The notes under the pieces were generated by a model, which saw nothing but the letters and a program-made list of their open reading frames with translations, had not been told where the DNA came from and did not search any database. The position numbers were made by a program, and so were the translations under genes. This document shows, piece after piece, positions 8,139 through 17,631 of a DNA stretch of 64,000 bases (position 1 is the stretch's first letter; every line of letters starts with the position of its first letter). Source of the DNA: Actinophytocola sp036402745 (GTDB lineage: Bacteria > Actinomycetota > Actinomycetes > Mycobacteriales > Pseudonocardiaceae); assembly GCF_036402745.1 (NCBI RefSeq), contig NZ_DASWSJ010000378.1:1-64000 (forward strand), given 5' to 3'.

Positions 8139-8807
8139 TCAGACCCGCACGGGCTCCGCGGTGTCCACCTCGGCCGGGCGCCGGGCGGCGATCATGATGG
8201 TGGCCACCAGGATCCAGAAGAAGCCGAGGAACCGGCCGATCGGGGTGAACAGCGTCATCTGGGAGACCAGCGCGGAGAACGAGGCGAGCATGCCGAGCCC
8301 GCCGATCACGATGCCGGGAACGGTCACCCACTTCGGCAGCCCGCTAGCCAGCGCGCCGGCGGCGATCATCGTGCCGAGCGCGGCGACGTGGATCGGGCCG
8401 CCGGTCCAGAAGGACAGCTGGTAGAGAAGTTGCGCGGACACGGCGTTGGTGGCGAGGTCCGTGCCCATGGCGACGTTGCCGGCGGCGCTGAACAGCAGCG
8501 TCGCGGCCGCGGTGACGCCGCCGGCGAGCACGAGCTCGGCGTTGGCGCCCCGGCGGCGCAGGTACCCGGCGAACGTGGCGGCGAACCACAGGAGGGCGAT
8601 CCCGGCGAGGATCTGGAGCCCGGCGCCCTTCTCCAAAGTGGACGCCGACGCCTCGATGGACCTGCGGACGGTCTCCATGTCGTCGGTCGGTCTGGGGAAC
8701 GCCACGTCGGACGCGCCGGGCACGAACGTTCCCGCCAACCAGAGGAGGACGAACACCACTCCGGTCAGCACCCCCAGCTCCCTGCGGGCGGGTTGCGTGG
8801 CAGTCAT
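8139..8807 (-). CDS. Six-helix integral membrane protein, function unknown
   Basis: The 222-residue protein has about six hydrophobic segments (for example LTGVVFVLLWLAGTFVPG, LQILAGIALLWFAATFAGY and ILVATIMIAA). Between helices 1 and 2 it has a soluble loop, FPRPTDDMETVRRSIEASAS. It looks like the DUF4386-like or unnamed actinobacterial membrane proteins, but no diagnostic motif is seen. It is transcribed alone, toward a strong shared terminator. It is probably not part of the biosynthetic cluster. Confidence 0.7.
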   Translation of the reverse strand: MTATQPARRELGVLTGVVFVLLWLAGTFVPGASDVAFPRPTDDMETVRRSIEASASTLEKGAGLQILAGIALLWFAATFAGYLRRRGANAELVLAGGVTAAATLLFSAAGNVAMGTDLATNAVSAQLLYQLSFWTGGPIHVAALGTMIAAGALASGLPKWVTVPGIVIGGLGMLASFSALVSQMTLFTPIGRFLGFFWILVATIMIAARRPAEVDTAEPVRV

Positions 8808-8939
8808 CGGAACTCCCTTTCAGCGACATGACCGTGGCCGGTCTCAGCCTGGCACCACGGCCTGACGACCGCCTCAACCCGCGGGAGGCTTCGGGGATAC
8901 CGCCTCCGGCGTACCGCGGGGGTCCATGGGAGTAGGGAG

Positions 8940-9449
8940 CTAACGCCGCACGACGACGCGGCGGTCGGCGAGTGGGGCGTGGAGGGCGATCACCGCGTGC
9001 GGACCGTCGCCTATGGACACACCCGCGCAGCTGTAGCCGCCGTCGGGCGCGATGGAGACGCCCGGCGGTGGCGGCTTGGCGACGGTCCGGATCTCCACGT
9101 CGACGTGGTCCGGGTACTCGCCGAGCAGCCGGGCCTCGTCGCGCGAGCACGCCATGTCCACCACCGGGACGAACAGCGTCCCGCCGGTGCGGTCGGTGCG
9201 GAACGTGCCGGGGCGGCCGTGCCCGCCCGCGTCGACGCGCTCGGCCGGCACCTTCGGATACGCCTCCGGCGCATCCGCCCCGCCGGCGGACTGGGGCGCC
9301 CAGCGCAGCGTGGTGGTCGGGGCGGGGCCGTCGGCGGCCGCCGGGCGGGCGGGGGCGGCCGGGTCCGTGCCGCGCAGCAGCCAGGCGCCGAGCAGGACCG
9401 CCGCGACCGCCACCACGGCGGCGCCGACCGCCAGCCGGCGGCGGGTCAT
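8940..9449 (-). CDS. Membrane-anchored small protein downstream of two-component genes
   Basis: The 169-residue protein starts MTRRR followed by one hydrophobic helix (LAVGAAVVAVAAVLLGAWLL) and an extracytoplasmic proline- and alanine-rich region. The C-terminal domain has two cysteines (MACSRDE and YSCAGVS) that could form a disulphide. The ATG overlaps the stop of the preceding response regulator (ATGA), so it is the third gene of a kinase-regulator operon. It may be a periplasmic sensor accessory or a target. No family is recognised. Confidence 0.65.
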   Translation of the reverse strand: MTRRRLAVGAAVVAVAAVLLGAWLLRGTDPAAPARPAAADGPAPTTTLRWAPQSAGGADAPEAYPKVPAERVDAGGHGRPGTFRTDRTGGTLFVPVVDMACSRDEARLLGEYPDHVDVEIRTVAKPPPPGVSIAPDGGYSCAGVSIGDGPHAVIALHAPLADRRVVVRR

Positions 9450-10111
9450 TCCGCCCAGCCGGGGCGGACGAGGCCGGACTCGTAGGCAAGGACCACCAGC
9501 TGCGCGCGGTCGCGGACGGCGAGCTTGATCATGGCGCGGGAGACGTGCGTCTTCGCCGTCGCCGGGCTGACCACCAGGCGGGCGGCTATCTCGTCGTTCG
9601 TCAGGCCCTCGCCCACCAGGGAGACGACCTCGCGCTCGCGTTCGGTCAGTACGTCCAAAGTGGACGACTCGGGGGCCTTCTTCGCGCGGGTGGCGAACTC
9701 GCCGATCAGGCGGCGGGTCACGCCCGGCGAGAGGAGCGCGTCGCCGCCGGCCACCACGTGGACCGCGCGCACCAGCTCGACCGGCTCGGTGTCCTTCACC
9801 AGGAACCCCGACGCCCCGACGCGGATCGCCTCGAAGACGTACTCGTCCTCCTCGAACGTCGTCAGTATCAGGATGTGCACATCGGACAGCGACGGGTCCG
9901 ACGAGATCGTCCGGGTCGCCTCCAGGCCGTCCAGGCCCGGCATCCGGATGTCCATCAGCATCACGTCCGGCCGGTGCTCGCGCGCCGCCGCGATCGCGTC
10001 GTTGCCGTCGGCCGCCTCGCCGACCACCTCGACGTCCGCCTGCGCGTTCAGCAGCGCGCGGAACCCCGCCCGCACCAACGCCTGGTCGTCGGCCAGCACG
10101 ACTCGGATCAC
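9446..10111 (-). CDS. NarL/LuxR-type response regulator (second system)
   Basis: A 221-residue response regulator. The receiver domain shows LADDQALVRAGF, the phosphoacceptor in VMLMDIRMPGLDG and the Lys in GASGFLVKDTEP. The LuxR helix-turn-helix is LTEREREVVSLVGEGLTNDEIAARLVVSPATAKTHVSRAMIKL. A GTG start at 10111 overlaps the kinase stop as GTGA, so it is translationally coupled to the kinase. The operon order is kinase, regulator, membrane-anchored protein. Confidence 0.93.
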   Translation of the reverse strand: MIRVVLADDQALVRAGFRALLNAQADVEVVGEAADGNDAIAAAREHRPDVMLMDIRMPGLDGLEATRTISSDPSLSDVHILILTTFEEDEYVFEAIRVGASGFLVKDTEPVELVRAVHVVAGGDALLSPGVTRRLIGEFATRAKKAPESSTLDVLTEREREVVSLVGEGLTNDEIAARLVVSPATAKTHVSRAMIKLAVRDRAQLVVLAYESGLVRPGWAE

Positions 10112-11301
10112 GCCATCTCCCCCTCGGTCTTGCGCCCGGAACCACGCGTCGGCAGCGCCGCCGCCACCCGGAAGCCACCGCCGGGCCGCGGCCCGGCCGT
10201 CAGTGTGCCGCCCAGCGCCTCGGTCCGCTGCCGCATCCCGGTCAGCCCGGCGCCCGACCCCATCGTGTTGGTCGACCCGCCGCCGCGGCCATTGTCGTCG
10301 ACCTGGATCCGCAGCTCCTCGGGCAGGTAGCTCAGCACGACCGTGGCCTGCGTCGGGCCCGCGTGCCGGTAGGTGTTGGTGAGCGACTCCTGCACGATCC
10401 GCAGCGCCGCCGCGTCGACCCCGCTCGGCAGCGGCCGCTCCTCGCCCTCGACGTCGAGGTTCACCGGCAGCCCGGCCTCGCGCATCCGCTCCAGCAGCCG
10501 GTCGAGCTGGCCCAGGCTCGCGACCGGCTGGCGGGGCGCGTCGCCGTTGCCGTCGACGTCGCGGAGCACGCCGAGGATGTTGCGCAGCTCGACCAGCACC
10601 TCCTTCGACGACTGCTTGATCGCCGACAGCGCCTGGCGGGCCTGCTCGGGCTGCTCGTCGATGAGGTGCAGCGCCACCCCGGACTGGACGTTGATCAGCG
10701 ACACGTGGTGGGCGAGCACGTCGTGCACCTCGCGCGCGATGCGCAGCCGCTCCTCGCTCGCCTGCCGCTTGGTGACCTCGGCCTGCGCCGCCTCGGCCTG
10801 CGCCGCCCGCTCGTTGCGGGCCTTCACGATCTCCGCGATCACCAGGACCAGCGTGAGCCACGCGGCGGCGAACAGCCCCTGCGCGATGCCGAGGGTGTAC
10901 TTGGCGGAGACGATGTCCATCACGACGAGGATCACCGCGACGCCCCACACCGAGCTCAGCCACGCGAGCAGCCGGGGCCCGTGCAGCACCGCGTTGAACA
11001 CCGCCACCACCACGCTCAGGTACACCGGCCCGAAGACGGGGAACCGCAGCAGCAGGTAGGCGACGGTCACGACGACGACCGCGGCCAGCGTCGACAGCGG
11101 GTGGCTGCGCCTGCGCAGCAGGCAGAGCGGGCCGAGCAGGGTGAGCAGCACGGTGAGCGCGTCGAGGTGGCCGGTCTGGTCCTGGAAGTACGCGGCCGGG
11201 AAGGTCGCGCCCACCTGGACGATCGCGAGCGGGATCACGACCGCGTACGGCGGAAGTGTCGCCAGGAGCATCGGGCCCCTGGGCACGCGTGGTGCTGCCA
11301 T
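10108..11301 (-). CDS. Membrane sensor histidine kinase (second system)
   Basis: A NarX/DesK-type kinase of 397 residues. About five N-terminal transmembrane helices lead into a coiled coil (ERAAQAEAAQAEVTKRQASEE), then the HisKA_3 motif REVHDVLAHHVSLI and the HATPase motifs QESLTNTYRHAG, VDDNGRGGG and GAGLTGMRQRTEALGG. The ATG at 11301 is chosen; an in-frame GTG at 11325 would add eight residues. The stop overlaps the regulator start. This operon type is common in actinomycete chromosomes and has no visible tie to the polyketide genes. Confidence 0.9.
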   Translation of the reverse strand: MAAPRVPRGPMLLATLPPYAVVIPLAIVQVGATFPAAYFQDQTGHLDALTVLLTLLGPLCLLRRRSHPLSTLAAVVVVTVAYLLLRFPVFGPVYLSVVVAVFNAVLHGPRLLAWLSSVWGVAVILVVMDIVSAKYTLGIAQGLFAAAWLTLVLVIAEIVKARNERAAQAEAAQAEVTKRQASEERLRIAREVHDVLAHHVSLINVQSGVALHLIDEQPEQARQALSAIKQSSKEVLVELRNILGVLRDVDGNGDAPRQPVASLGQLDRLLERMREAGLPVNLDVEGEERPLPSGVDAAALRIVQESLTNTYRHAGPTQATVVLSYLPEELRIQVDDNGRGGGSTNTMGSGAGLTGMRQRTEALGGTLTAGPRPGGGFRVAAALPTRGSGRKTEGEMA

Positions 11302-11462
11302 GAGACGAACGGTAGATGACCCCACCTCGGGCCGGCAGCCAACGGGGCTCGAAATACTCCCCGGGGCGCAGGCGCGGCCTCCCGGGTCCGCCGTGCACGG
11401 TAGGCCGGTTCACCTCGCCTGTGCGACGACGAAACCCCCTGCTGAGGCGCACATTGGTCACC

Positions 11463-11963
11463 ATGAACGAGAACCGGGAGTCGAAGTCCGTGACCCCCGC
11501 CCTGCGCGCCTCCGACGCCGAGCGGGAGCACGTCGCGAAGCTGGTCAGCGAGGCCGCCGGGGAGGGTCGGCTGACCCTCGCCGAGGCGGAGGAGCGGCTG
11601 GAGCAGATCTACGTCGTCAAGTACCGCGGTGAGCTGGAGAGGTTCACCGCCGACCTGCCCGCCGGGCGCGCCGCCGCGGCTGCCGGGCCACGGGCCTCGC
11701 TCGCCACGCGGGCCGCCGCGATGCCGAGCAGGCTGCGGGTGCACGCGGTCGTCGCCGTCGTGCTGTCGCTGTTCCTGATCATGCGGTTCGTCGCGTCCGG
11801 CGCCGAGTTCTTCTGGCCCGCCGGCCCGATGTTCCTGCTGTGGGGCAGCCTCGCCGTGCACGCATCGGTCGTGGCCCGCTCGAGCCGGGCCGGAGATCGA
11901 TGGGTTCGTCAGCGCAGGACGCCACCATGGACGGGCAACGACGGCAGCGAGGGGCGGACATGA
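11463..11963 (+). CDS. DUF1707 domain membrane protein
   Basis: The 166-residue protein begins with a DUF1707 module (LRASDAEREHVAKLVSEAAGEGRLTLAEAEERLEQIYVVKYRGELERFTADLP), a SHOCT-like helical domain common in actinobacteria. Two hydrophobic segments follow near residues 95-140. It overlaps the next gene by ATGA and opens a four-gene operon ending with an ABC exporter. Exact role unknown; DUF1707 proteins are generally membrane-associated accessory factors. Confidence 0.85.
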   Translation: MNENRESKSVTPALRASDAEREHVAKLVSEAAGEGRLTLAEAEERLEQIYVVKYRGELERFTADLPAGRAAAAAGPRASLATRAAAMPSRLRVHAVVAVVLSLFLIMRFVASGAEFFWPAGPMFLLWGSLAVHASVVARSSRAGDRWVRQRRTPPWTGNDGSEGRT

Positions 11964-12496
11964 GCACGTTGACGAGCATCCGGATCAAGCCACTGCACGG
12001 AACGGTCCGCAACGTCTGGCAGATCCTGCACATCATGAGCGCGGTCGGCTGGCTCGGCATCCTGCTGAGCACGCTCGCGCTGTGCATGACGGGTCTCTTC
12101 ACCACCAGCCAGGCCAGGGCCCACACGGCCTACGACGCCGCGGTGCTGATCGCCGACACGTTCTTCGCGCCGGCCACGCTGCTCACGCTGCTCAGCGGGC
12201 TCGTGCTCGCACTGGGCACCAAGTGGGGGCTGTTCCGCTTCTACTGGGTGGTCGTGAAGCTGGTGATCGGCCTCGCGCTGGTGGTCGCCGGCACGATGAC
12301 GCTCGGCTCGACCATCGCCGAGAGCGCGGCCGCCGCCGGGTCCTGGCCGATGGAGTACGGCGCCAAGATCGGCCCGGTCGGCATGATCGCGGTCCTCGCC
12401 GCGCTGACCCTCGTCGCGCTCGTGCTGTCGGTGGCGAAGCCGTGGGGCCGGATCAAGAGCCGCACGCAAACCGCTCGAGCCCGGGAGTCGGCATGA
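11960..12496 (+). CDS. DUF2269-like integral membrane protein
   Basis: The 178-residue protein has about four transmembrane helices. It carries the signature LHIMSAVGWLGILLS, a central LTLLSGLVLALGTKWGLFRFYWVVVKLVI and a terminal AKPWGRI. The protein at 37095-37658 is a diverged relative with the same signature spacing. It is coupled by ATGA overlaps to the genes on both sides, so it is co-translated with DUF1707 and the ABC ATPase. Function unknown; a role near the ABC exporter is inferred only from the operon. Confidence 0.75.
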   Translation: MSTLTSIRIKPLHGTVRNVWQILHIMSAVGWLGILLSTLALCMTGLFTTSQARAHTAYDAAVLIADTFFAPATLLTLLSGLVLALGTKWGLFRFYWVVVKLVIGLALVVAGTMTLGSTIAESAAAAGSWPMEYGAKIGPVGMIAVLAALTLVALVLSVAKPWGRIKSRTQTARARESA

Positions 12497-13281
12497 CCAG
12501 CACGACAAAGGACGCCGCGCAGGACACCATCACCGGCCTGGCCGCCCGCGCCGTCGGCGTCACCAAGGCCTACGGCACCGGCGCCACCGCGGTCACCGCG
12601 CTGGACGACATCTCCGCCGACATCCGGCGCGGCCAGTTCACCGCGATCATGGGCCCCTCCGGATCCGGCAAGTCCACGCTCATGCACTGCCTCGCCGGTC
12701 TGGACACAGTGGACTCCGGCGAGGTGTGGATCGGTGAGGTGCAGCTGGGCGGGCTGAACGACCGCGGCCTCGCGGACCTGCGCCGCAACCGGGTCGGGTT
12801 CGTGTTCCAGCAGTTCAACCTGCTCCCCACGCTCACCGCCGAGGAGAACATCACGCTGCCGCTGGCGATCGCCGGGCGCAAGCCCGAGCAGGCGTGGTTC
12901 GACACGGTGGTCGAGGCGGTCGGCCTGGCCGACCGGCTCACCCACCGGCCGAGCGAGCTGTCCGGCGGCCAGCAGCAGCGGGTCGCGTGCGCGCGGGCGC
13001 TGCTGCCCAAGCCGGACGTGATCTTCGCCGACGAGCCCACCGGCAACCTGGACTCGCGCTCGGGCACCGAGATCCTGCGCTTCCTGCGCCGGTCGGTGCA
13101 GGAGTTCGGCCAGACGATCGTGATGGTCACCCACGACGCGAACGCGGCGGCCTACGCCGACCGGGTCGTGTTCCTGCTCGACGGCCGGCTGGTGCACGAG
13201 CTGAACGACCCGACCGCGGACGAGGTCCTCGACACGATGAAGGCACTGGACTCGTTGGGGTCCGAACCCGGGACGAGGTAG
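12493..13281 (+). CDS. ABC transporter ATP-binding protein (LolD/MacB type)
   Basis: The 262-residue ATPase has Walker A GPSGSGKST near residue 55, Q-loop FVFQQFNLLPTLTAEEN, signature LSGGQQQRVACARAL, Walker B VIFADEPTGNLDS and the H-loop MVTHD. The spacing and NLLPTLTAEEN match the LolD/MacB/FtsE subfamily that powers FtsX-type permeases. Its partner permease follows 2 bp downstream. This class exports antibiotics, peptides or lipoproteins by mechanotransmission. Confidence 0.95.
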   Translation: MTSTTKDAAQDTITGLAARAVGVTKAYGTGATAVTALDDISADIRRGQFTAIMGPSGSGKSTLMHCLAGLDTVDSGEVWIGEVQLGGLNDRGLADLRRNRVGFVFQQFNLLPTLTAEENITLPLAIAGRKPEQAWFDTVVEAVGLADRLTHRPSELSGGQQQRVACARALLPKPDVIFADEPTGNLDSRSGTEILRFLRRSVQEFGQTIVMVTHDANAAAYADRVVFLLDGRLVHELNDPTADEVLDTMKALDSLGSEPGTR

Positions 13282-13283
13282 TC

Positions 13284-15860
13284 ATGTTGAAGGCGACCCT
13301 GAAGGGTTTGCTGGCGAGGAAGCTGCGGCTGATGCTCGCCGGGCTCGCCGTGGTGCTCGGGGTCATGGCGGTCTCCGCCGCCGTGGTCACCACCACGACG
13401 ATCGGCAACGGGTTCGACGCGATCTTCCAGACCACGACCTCGAACGTGGACGTGTCGGTCAGCGGTCGCTCCAATGTGGACTCCGAGGCCGGCGGGCGGG
13501 CGTTCACCCCGCCGGTGCCGGCCTCGCTCGTCGCCCGGCTGCGGGACGTGCCGGGGGCGGCGTCGGTGGTCGGCGAGGTGTCGACCGACGGCGCGCGGCC
13601 GGTCGGGCCGGACGGCAAGGTCATCAGCCTCACCGGGCCGCCGCGGCTGGGCCGGGCCTGGCCGGGCGAGACCGGGCTCGTCAAGCTCCGGGAGGGCCGC
13701 GGGCCGGCCGCGGCCGGCGAGGTGGCGATCAACGCGGGACTGGCCGAGCGGGGCGGGTTCACGGTCGGCGGCACGATCGACGTGCTCACCCTCCAACCGC
13801 GACAGTCCTTCAGGATCGTGGGCATCTACGGGTTCACGAACGGGCTGGGCACGCTGGGCGGCAGCACCGAGGTGGCGTTCACCGAGCCGGTGGCGCAGCG
13901 GCTGATGCTCGGCGAGACCGGGGTGTTCAGCTCGATCACGCTCACCGCCGACGCCGGGGTGTCCCCGGCCGACCTGAAGAAGGCGGTCGCCGACGTGGTC
14001 GGCGCGGACTACGTGGTCCGCACCGGCGACGAGCTCGCCCAGCAGACCGCCGCGGACGGCCTGGCGTTCCTGGACATCGTGCGGATCGTGCTGCTGGCGT
14101 TCTCCGGGCTGTCGCTGCTGGTCGGCATCTTCCTCATCCTCAACACGTTCTCGATCCTCATCGCACAGCGCACGGGTGAGCTGGCGCTGGTGGCCGCGCT
14201 CGGCGCGCGAAGGCGGCAGATCATCGGCTCGGTGCTGGTGGAGGCCCTGCTGGTGGGCATCGTCGCGTCCGCGGTCGGCGTCGGCCTCGGCATCGCGGTG
14301 TCGACCGGGCTGCAGGCGATCATGGAGGCGCAGAGCGGGGCGCAGTTCCCGGTCGGGCTCTCCGTCCCGGTGCCGCAGCTGCTGCTGGCGTTCGGGCTCG
14401 GCATCGTCGTCACGCTGATCGCGGCGCTCGTGCCGGCGTTCCGGGCGTCGCGGGTGCCGCCGGTGGCGGCGATGCGTGCCTCGGCCGCGGAGCAGCGCTC
14501 GCTGAAGCGGATCACGATCGTCGGCGCGGTGCCGGCGGTGCTCGGCGTCGGCGGGATCGTCACGGCCGTCGTCGGCGGCGGCCCGCTGCCCGTGCTGGCC
14601 GTGGGCATCGTGCTGGGCCTGGCCGGGGTGGCGCTGCTGACCCCGATCGCGAGCCGGACCCTGCTGCCGGCGGTCGGGCGGCTGCTGAGCTGGTCGATGC
14701 CGGGCAAGCTGGGCCGGCTGAACGCGGCCCGCAACCCGCGCCGGACCGCGATCACCGTGGCGACGCTGGTGGTCACGCTGGGCCTGGTCGGCGGCGTCGG
14801 CGTGGTGGCGGAGTCGCTGCGCGCGGACGTGTCGTCGGTGGTGTCCTCGGACCTCACCGCGGACCTGGTGATCTCCGGCGACGGGGTGAGCGCGCGGGCC
14901 GGCGGCCAGCAGGGCGGCCCGCCCACCGCCGCGGACGGGCGGATCATGCCGACGTTCTCCCCCGACGTGATCACCAAGGCGCGTGCCGTGCCCGGCGTCG
15001 CCGAGGCGACCGACCAGTTCACCGACACCGTGCAGGTCAACGGCACCCCCAGTCCGGCCAACGCCGGCGACCTCCCCGCGCTCACCGACGTGCTGGGGCT
15101 CAAGAAGGCAGCGGGCTCGCTGGGCACGCTCGCCGACGACGAGGTGGCGCTGGACACCGACACGCTGTCGACGCTGAAGCTGGCCGTCGGCGACTCCGTA
15201 AAGATCGCCACCCAGCGCGGCGGGACCAAGTCCTACCGGATCGTCGGCAGCTACGAGCCGAACTTCCTGCTGCGCGGCCCGGTCCTGTCCCCGGCCGCGG
15301 CGTCGCGGACGTTCGTGTCGGCCATGCCGGCGGTCGGCTACGTGCTGATGGCGCCGGGCGCGGACCGGGCGGCGGTCCGGCAGGCGGTGACCGACCTCGT
15401 GGCGGACAACCCCGAGGTCACGGTGGCCGACCAGACCCAGCTGGCGTCGGACGCGTCGAGCCGGGTCGACATCGCCGAGACGATGCTCTATGTCCTGCTG
15501 GGACTGTCCGTGGTGATCGGCATCCTGGGCATCATCAACACGATGGCACTGTCCATCTTGGAGCGGACGCGTGAGCTGGGCCTGCTGCGGGCCATCGGCA
15601 TGCGGCGCTCGCACATGGTGCACATGGTCGTGGCGGAGTCCCTCGTGATGTCGGTGTTCGGCGGGCTGCTGGGCCTGGCCTTCGGCGGCCTGGCCGGCGC
15701 GGCGTTCGTGTCGGTGGCCGACCTCGCGGTGCTGGCCGTGCCGTGGACGTCGCTGGCGGTGTTCCTGGGGCTGGCCGTGGTGGCCGGGCTGGTCGCGGCC
15801 CTGGCGCCGTCCGCCAGGGCCGCGCGGGTGAACGTGCTGTCGGCCATTGCCTACGAGTGA
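13284..15860 (+). CDS. FtsX-type ABC transporter permease (two FtsX domains)
   Basis: The 858-residue permease starts with a cytoplasmic and first-helix segment (LARKLRLMLAGLAVVLGVM). It has an extracytoplasmic MacB-like domain, then an FtsX domain with three helices at about residues 260-400. A second extracytoplasmic and FtsX unit follows, ending in AIGMRRSHMVHMVVAESLVMS and the last helix pair. The duplicated layout is typical of large actinobacterial ABC3 permeases. It forms a functional pair with the preceding ATPase. Substrate unknown; export of a cluster product is possible but the operon is separated from the core biosynthetic genes. Confidence 0.93.
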   Translation: MLKATLKGLLARKLRLMLAGLAVVLGVMAVSAAVVTTTTIGNGFDAIFQTTTSNVDVSVSGRSNVDSEAGGRAFTPPVPASLVARLRDVPGAASVVGEVSTDGARPVGPDGKVISLTGPPRLGRAWPGETGLVKLREGRGPAAAGEVAINAGLAERGGFTVGGTIDVLTLQPRQSFRIVGIYGFTNGLGTLGGSTEVAFTEPVAQRLMLGETGVFSSITLTADAGVSPADLKKAVADVVGADYVVRTGDELAQQTAADGLAFLDIVRIVLLAFSGLSLLVGIFLILNTFSILIAQRTGELALVAALGARRRQIIGSVLVEALLVGIVASAVGVGLGIAVSTGLQAIMEAQSGAQFPVGLSVPVPQLLLAFGLGIVVTLIAALVPAFRASRVPPVAAMRASAAEQRSLKRITIVGAVPAVLGVGGIVTAVVGGGPLPVLAVGIVLGLAGVALLTPIASRTLLPAVGRLLSWSMPGKLGRLNAARNPRRTAITVATLVVTLGLVGGVGVVAESLRADVSSVVSSDLTADLVISGDGVSARAGGQQGGPPTAADGRIMPTFSPDVITKARAVPGVAEATDQFTDTVQVNGTPSPANAGDLPALTDVLGLKKAAGSLGTLADDEVALDTDTLSTLKLAVGDSVKIATQRGGTKSYRIVGSYEPNFLLRGPVLSPAAASRTFVSAMPAVGYVLMAPGADRAAVRQAVTDLVADNPEVTVADQTQLASDASSRVDIAETMLYVLLGLSVVIGILGIINTMALSILERTRELGLLRAIGMRRSHMVHMVVAESLVMSVFGGLLGLAFGGLAGAAFVSVADLAVLAVPWTSLAVFLGLAVVAGLVAALAPSARAARVNVLSAIAYE

Positions 15861-15885
15861 GCCTCCGAGTGAGCCGTCACGGGTG

Positions 15886-17478
15886 TCACGGGTCGATCAC
15901 CGGCTTGTAGGCCGCGACGATGTCGGACGTGGACGAGGTGACGTACACGTCCGACGGCGGGCCGAGGTCGGCGACGTAGTACTCGTAGTTCAGGACGTTG
16001 GGGCAGCTGGCGCCGCCGATCTGCACGCTGGTGTTGGCCACGAGCCGGCCGGTGCGCACCTCGTAGACGCGCACGGGGATCTTCCGCTTGTGGAACGTGA
16101 CGCTGATGGGGAAGCCGAGCGAGGTGCCCGACTGCGGCTCGTAGGGGCAGGTCTGCACCCCGTCGCCCAGCACGCTCTCGCCGGCGCAGATCACCAGCAC
16201 CGCGTCGGCGGCGTCCTTGGCGCGCCACGGCGCGGGCAGGCTGCGGCGCTGGAAGTCCTGGCCGTAGATCAGGGCGCGGTGCGGCCCGCGGCCCCGGTAG
16301 GGCTTGGCCGCGCTGTAGGGCCCCGTCTTGTCGCAGTAGTGCGGCAGCGTGTCGGGCGCCGTCGTGGCGAGCCGGGCACGCACGTCGGCCAGCTCGATCG
16401 CCTGGGTGGCCAGCACGACGCCCTTCTTGGCGCGGGCCAGGAGGGCGTGCCGGGGGTACTCGGTGACCAGCTGCTGGTAGCGCGGGCGGGCCTGCGCCGG
16501 GTTCTTCTTCGCCATGAAGGCGTCGGCGCATCCGACGATCGCGGCGGGCGCGACCCGCGGCAGGACCTCCGCGGCCCGGTCCAGCTCGGCGCCGCGGGGC
16601 TTGTGCCCGGCGATCCAGTCGGTGATCTCGGCGGTGACACAGGGGTCCTCGACCGGCAGGCCGGCGAGGAAGTCGTCCAGCACGCCGCCGGCGTCGGTCC
16701 CGCGGCCGGGGAGCTCGCGGCGGACCTTCGCCAGGAGGGTGAAGCCGTCGGTCAGCGCGCCGGTGTCGGCGGCGAGGCCCGTGTGCAGGTCGGCGGCGGC
16801 CTGGTCGAGCAGCAGGTCCCCGCGGTACCCGGTCGCGCCCGCCCACCGCGCCGCCCGGTGGTCCTGGTACCTCTCCAGGGTCCGCACGGCCAGCAGCCGG
16901 TCGTCCTTGGCCTGCCGGCGCGCACGCACCACGAGCGCGCACGCGTCGGCGCCGTCCTTCGCCCTGTCGACCAGCGGCGCGTCGGCCAGCCGGTGCCCCG
17001 GCCCCAGTCCGTCCACCATGGACAGAACCCGCTCGCACTCGCCCGCGCGGTGGGCCTCCTCGGCGGCATTCTCGACGCGTGCGGCGTCGACCCGCACCAC
17101 CACGAACGTCGCCAGCACCGGAACCGCCACCGCGGCCGCGACGAGCCGCTGCCCGCGTACCCCGCTGGGCCGGGCCCGCGACCGGCTCGCGAGAGAGAAC
17201 CCGTGCACGACGAGCGCCGCCCACCAGGCGAACACCACACCCTGGAACCAGCCGGCGCCGTCGGCCGAGGCGAGGACGACGAGCAGCGCCGCGGACACCA
17301 GCACGGAGACCACGGCGAGGCCACGCCGCCCCAGCAGCACATACCCGATGCCGAGCAAGGACGCGTTCCCGAGCGCGACGGCGAACGGGTCGCGCGGCCC
17401 GACCCGGGACGCCCCGTAGGCACCGGGCTCGCCGGGCTCCTGCGGAGCGAGGTCGGGGGGTTCGGGCATCAGATCCAT
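15886..17478 (-). CDS. Large membrane-associated protein, function unknown
   Basis: The 530-residue protein has about four hydrophobic helices at its N-terminus (LGIGYVLLGRRGLAVVSVLVSAALLVVLAS and the next two). A long soluble region follows, with a TPR-like middle (QARPRYQQLVTEYPRHALLARAKKGVVLATQAIEL) and a beta-rich C-terminal domain (AVLVICAGESVLGDGVQTCPYE ... VRVYEVRTGRLVANT). The C-terminal domain carries several cysteines that suggest extracellular disulphides. I do not recognise a named family. It stands alone on the minus strand and appears unrelated to the polyketide pathway. Confidence 0.7.
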   Translation of the reverse strand: MDLMPEPPDLAPQEPGEPGAYGASRVGPRDPFAVALGNASLLGIGYVLLGRRGLAVVSVLVSAALLVVLASADGAGWFQGVVFAWWAALVVHGFSLASRSRARPSGVRGQRLVAAAVAVPVLATFVVVRVDAARVENAAEEAHRAGECERVLSMVDGLGPGHRLADAPLVDRAKDGADACALVVRARRQAKDDRLLAVRTLERYQDHRAARWAGATGYRGDLLLDQAAADLHTGLAADTGALTDGFTLLAKVRRELPGRGTDAGGVLDDFLAGLPVEDPCVTAEITDWIAGHKPRGAELDRAAEVLPRVAPAAIVGCADAFMAKKNPAQARPRYQQLVTEYPRHALLARAKKGVVLATQAIELADVRARLATTAPDTLPHYCDKTGPYSAAKPYRGRGPHRALIYGQDFQRRSLPAPWRAKDAADAVLVICAGESVLGDGVQTCPYEPQSGTSLGFPISVTFHKRKIPVRVYEVRTGRLVANTSVQIGGASCPNVLNYEYYVADLGPPSDVYVTSSTSDIVAAYKPVIDP

Positions 17479-17581
17479 CGTGGTCCTTCACTCGGGAACC
17501 TGGTCGAGACAAGCAGGTCCTCATTGTTGTGGACCGGCACCGGGAGGGGTCCCCGATCGACAACTTGTTGCCACGACGGGA

Positions 17582-17617
17582 ACGGCCGCCCTCCCCCGCG
17601 AGGGGGAGAGCGGCCGT
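17582..17617. terminator. Hairpin terminator downstream of the reductase-cyclase pair
   Basis: ACGGCCGC (17582-17589) pairs with GCGGCCGT (17610-17617). An inner CTCCCCC/GGGGGAG stem extends the hairpin with one mismatch. It lies just beyond the stop of the minus-strand oxidoreductase gene. Confidence 0.7.
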
Positions 17618-17631
17618 CCGGACCCGAGGGG

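Noticed and set aside
11960..12496. Assigning the DUF2269-like protein as part of the ABC exporter
   Set aside because: It is coupled in the operon, but a relative at 37095 has no ABC genes nearby, so a fixed transporter role is not supported.
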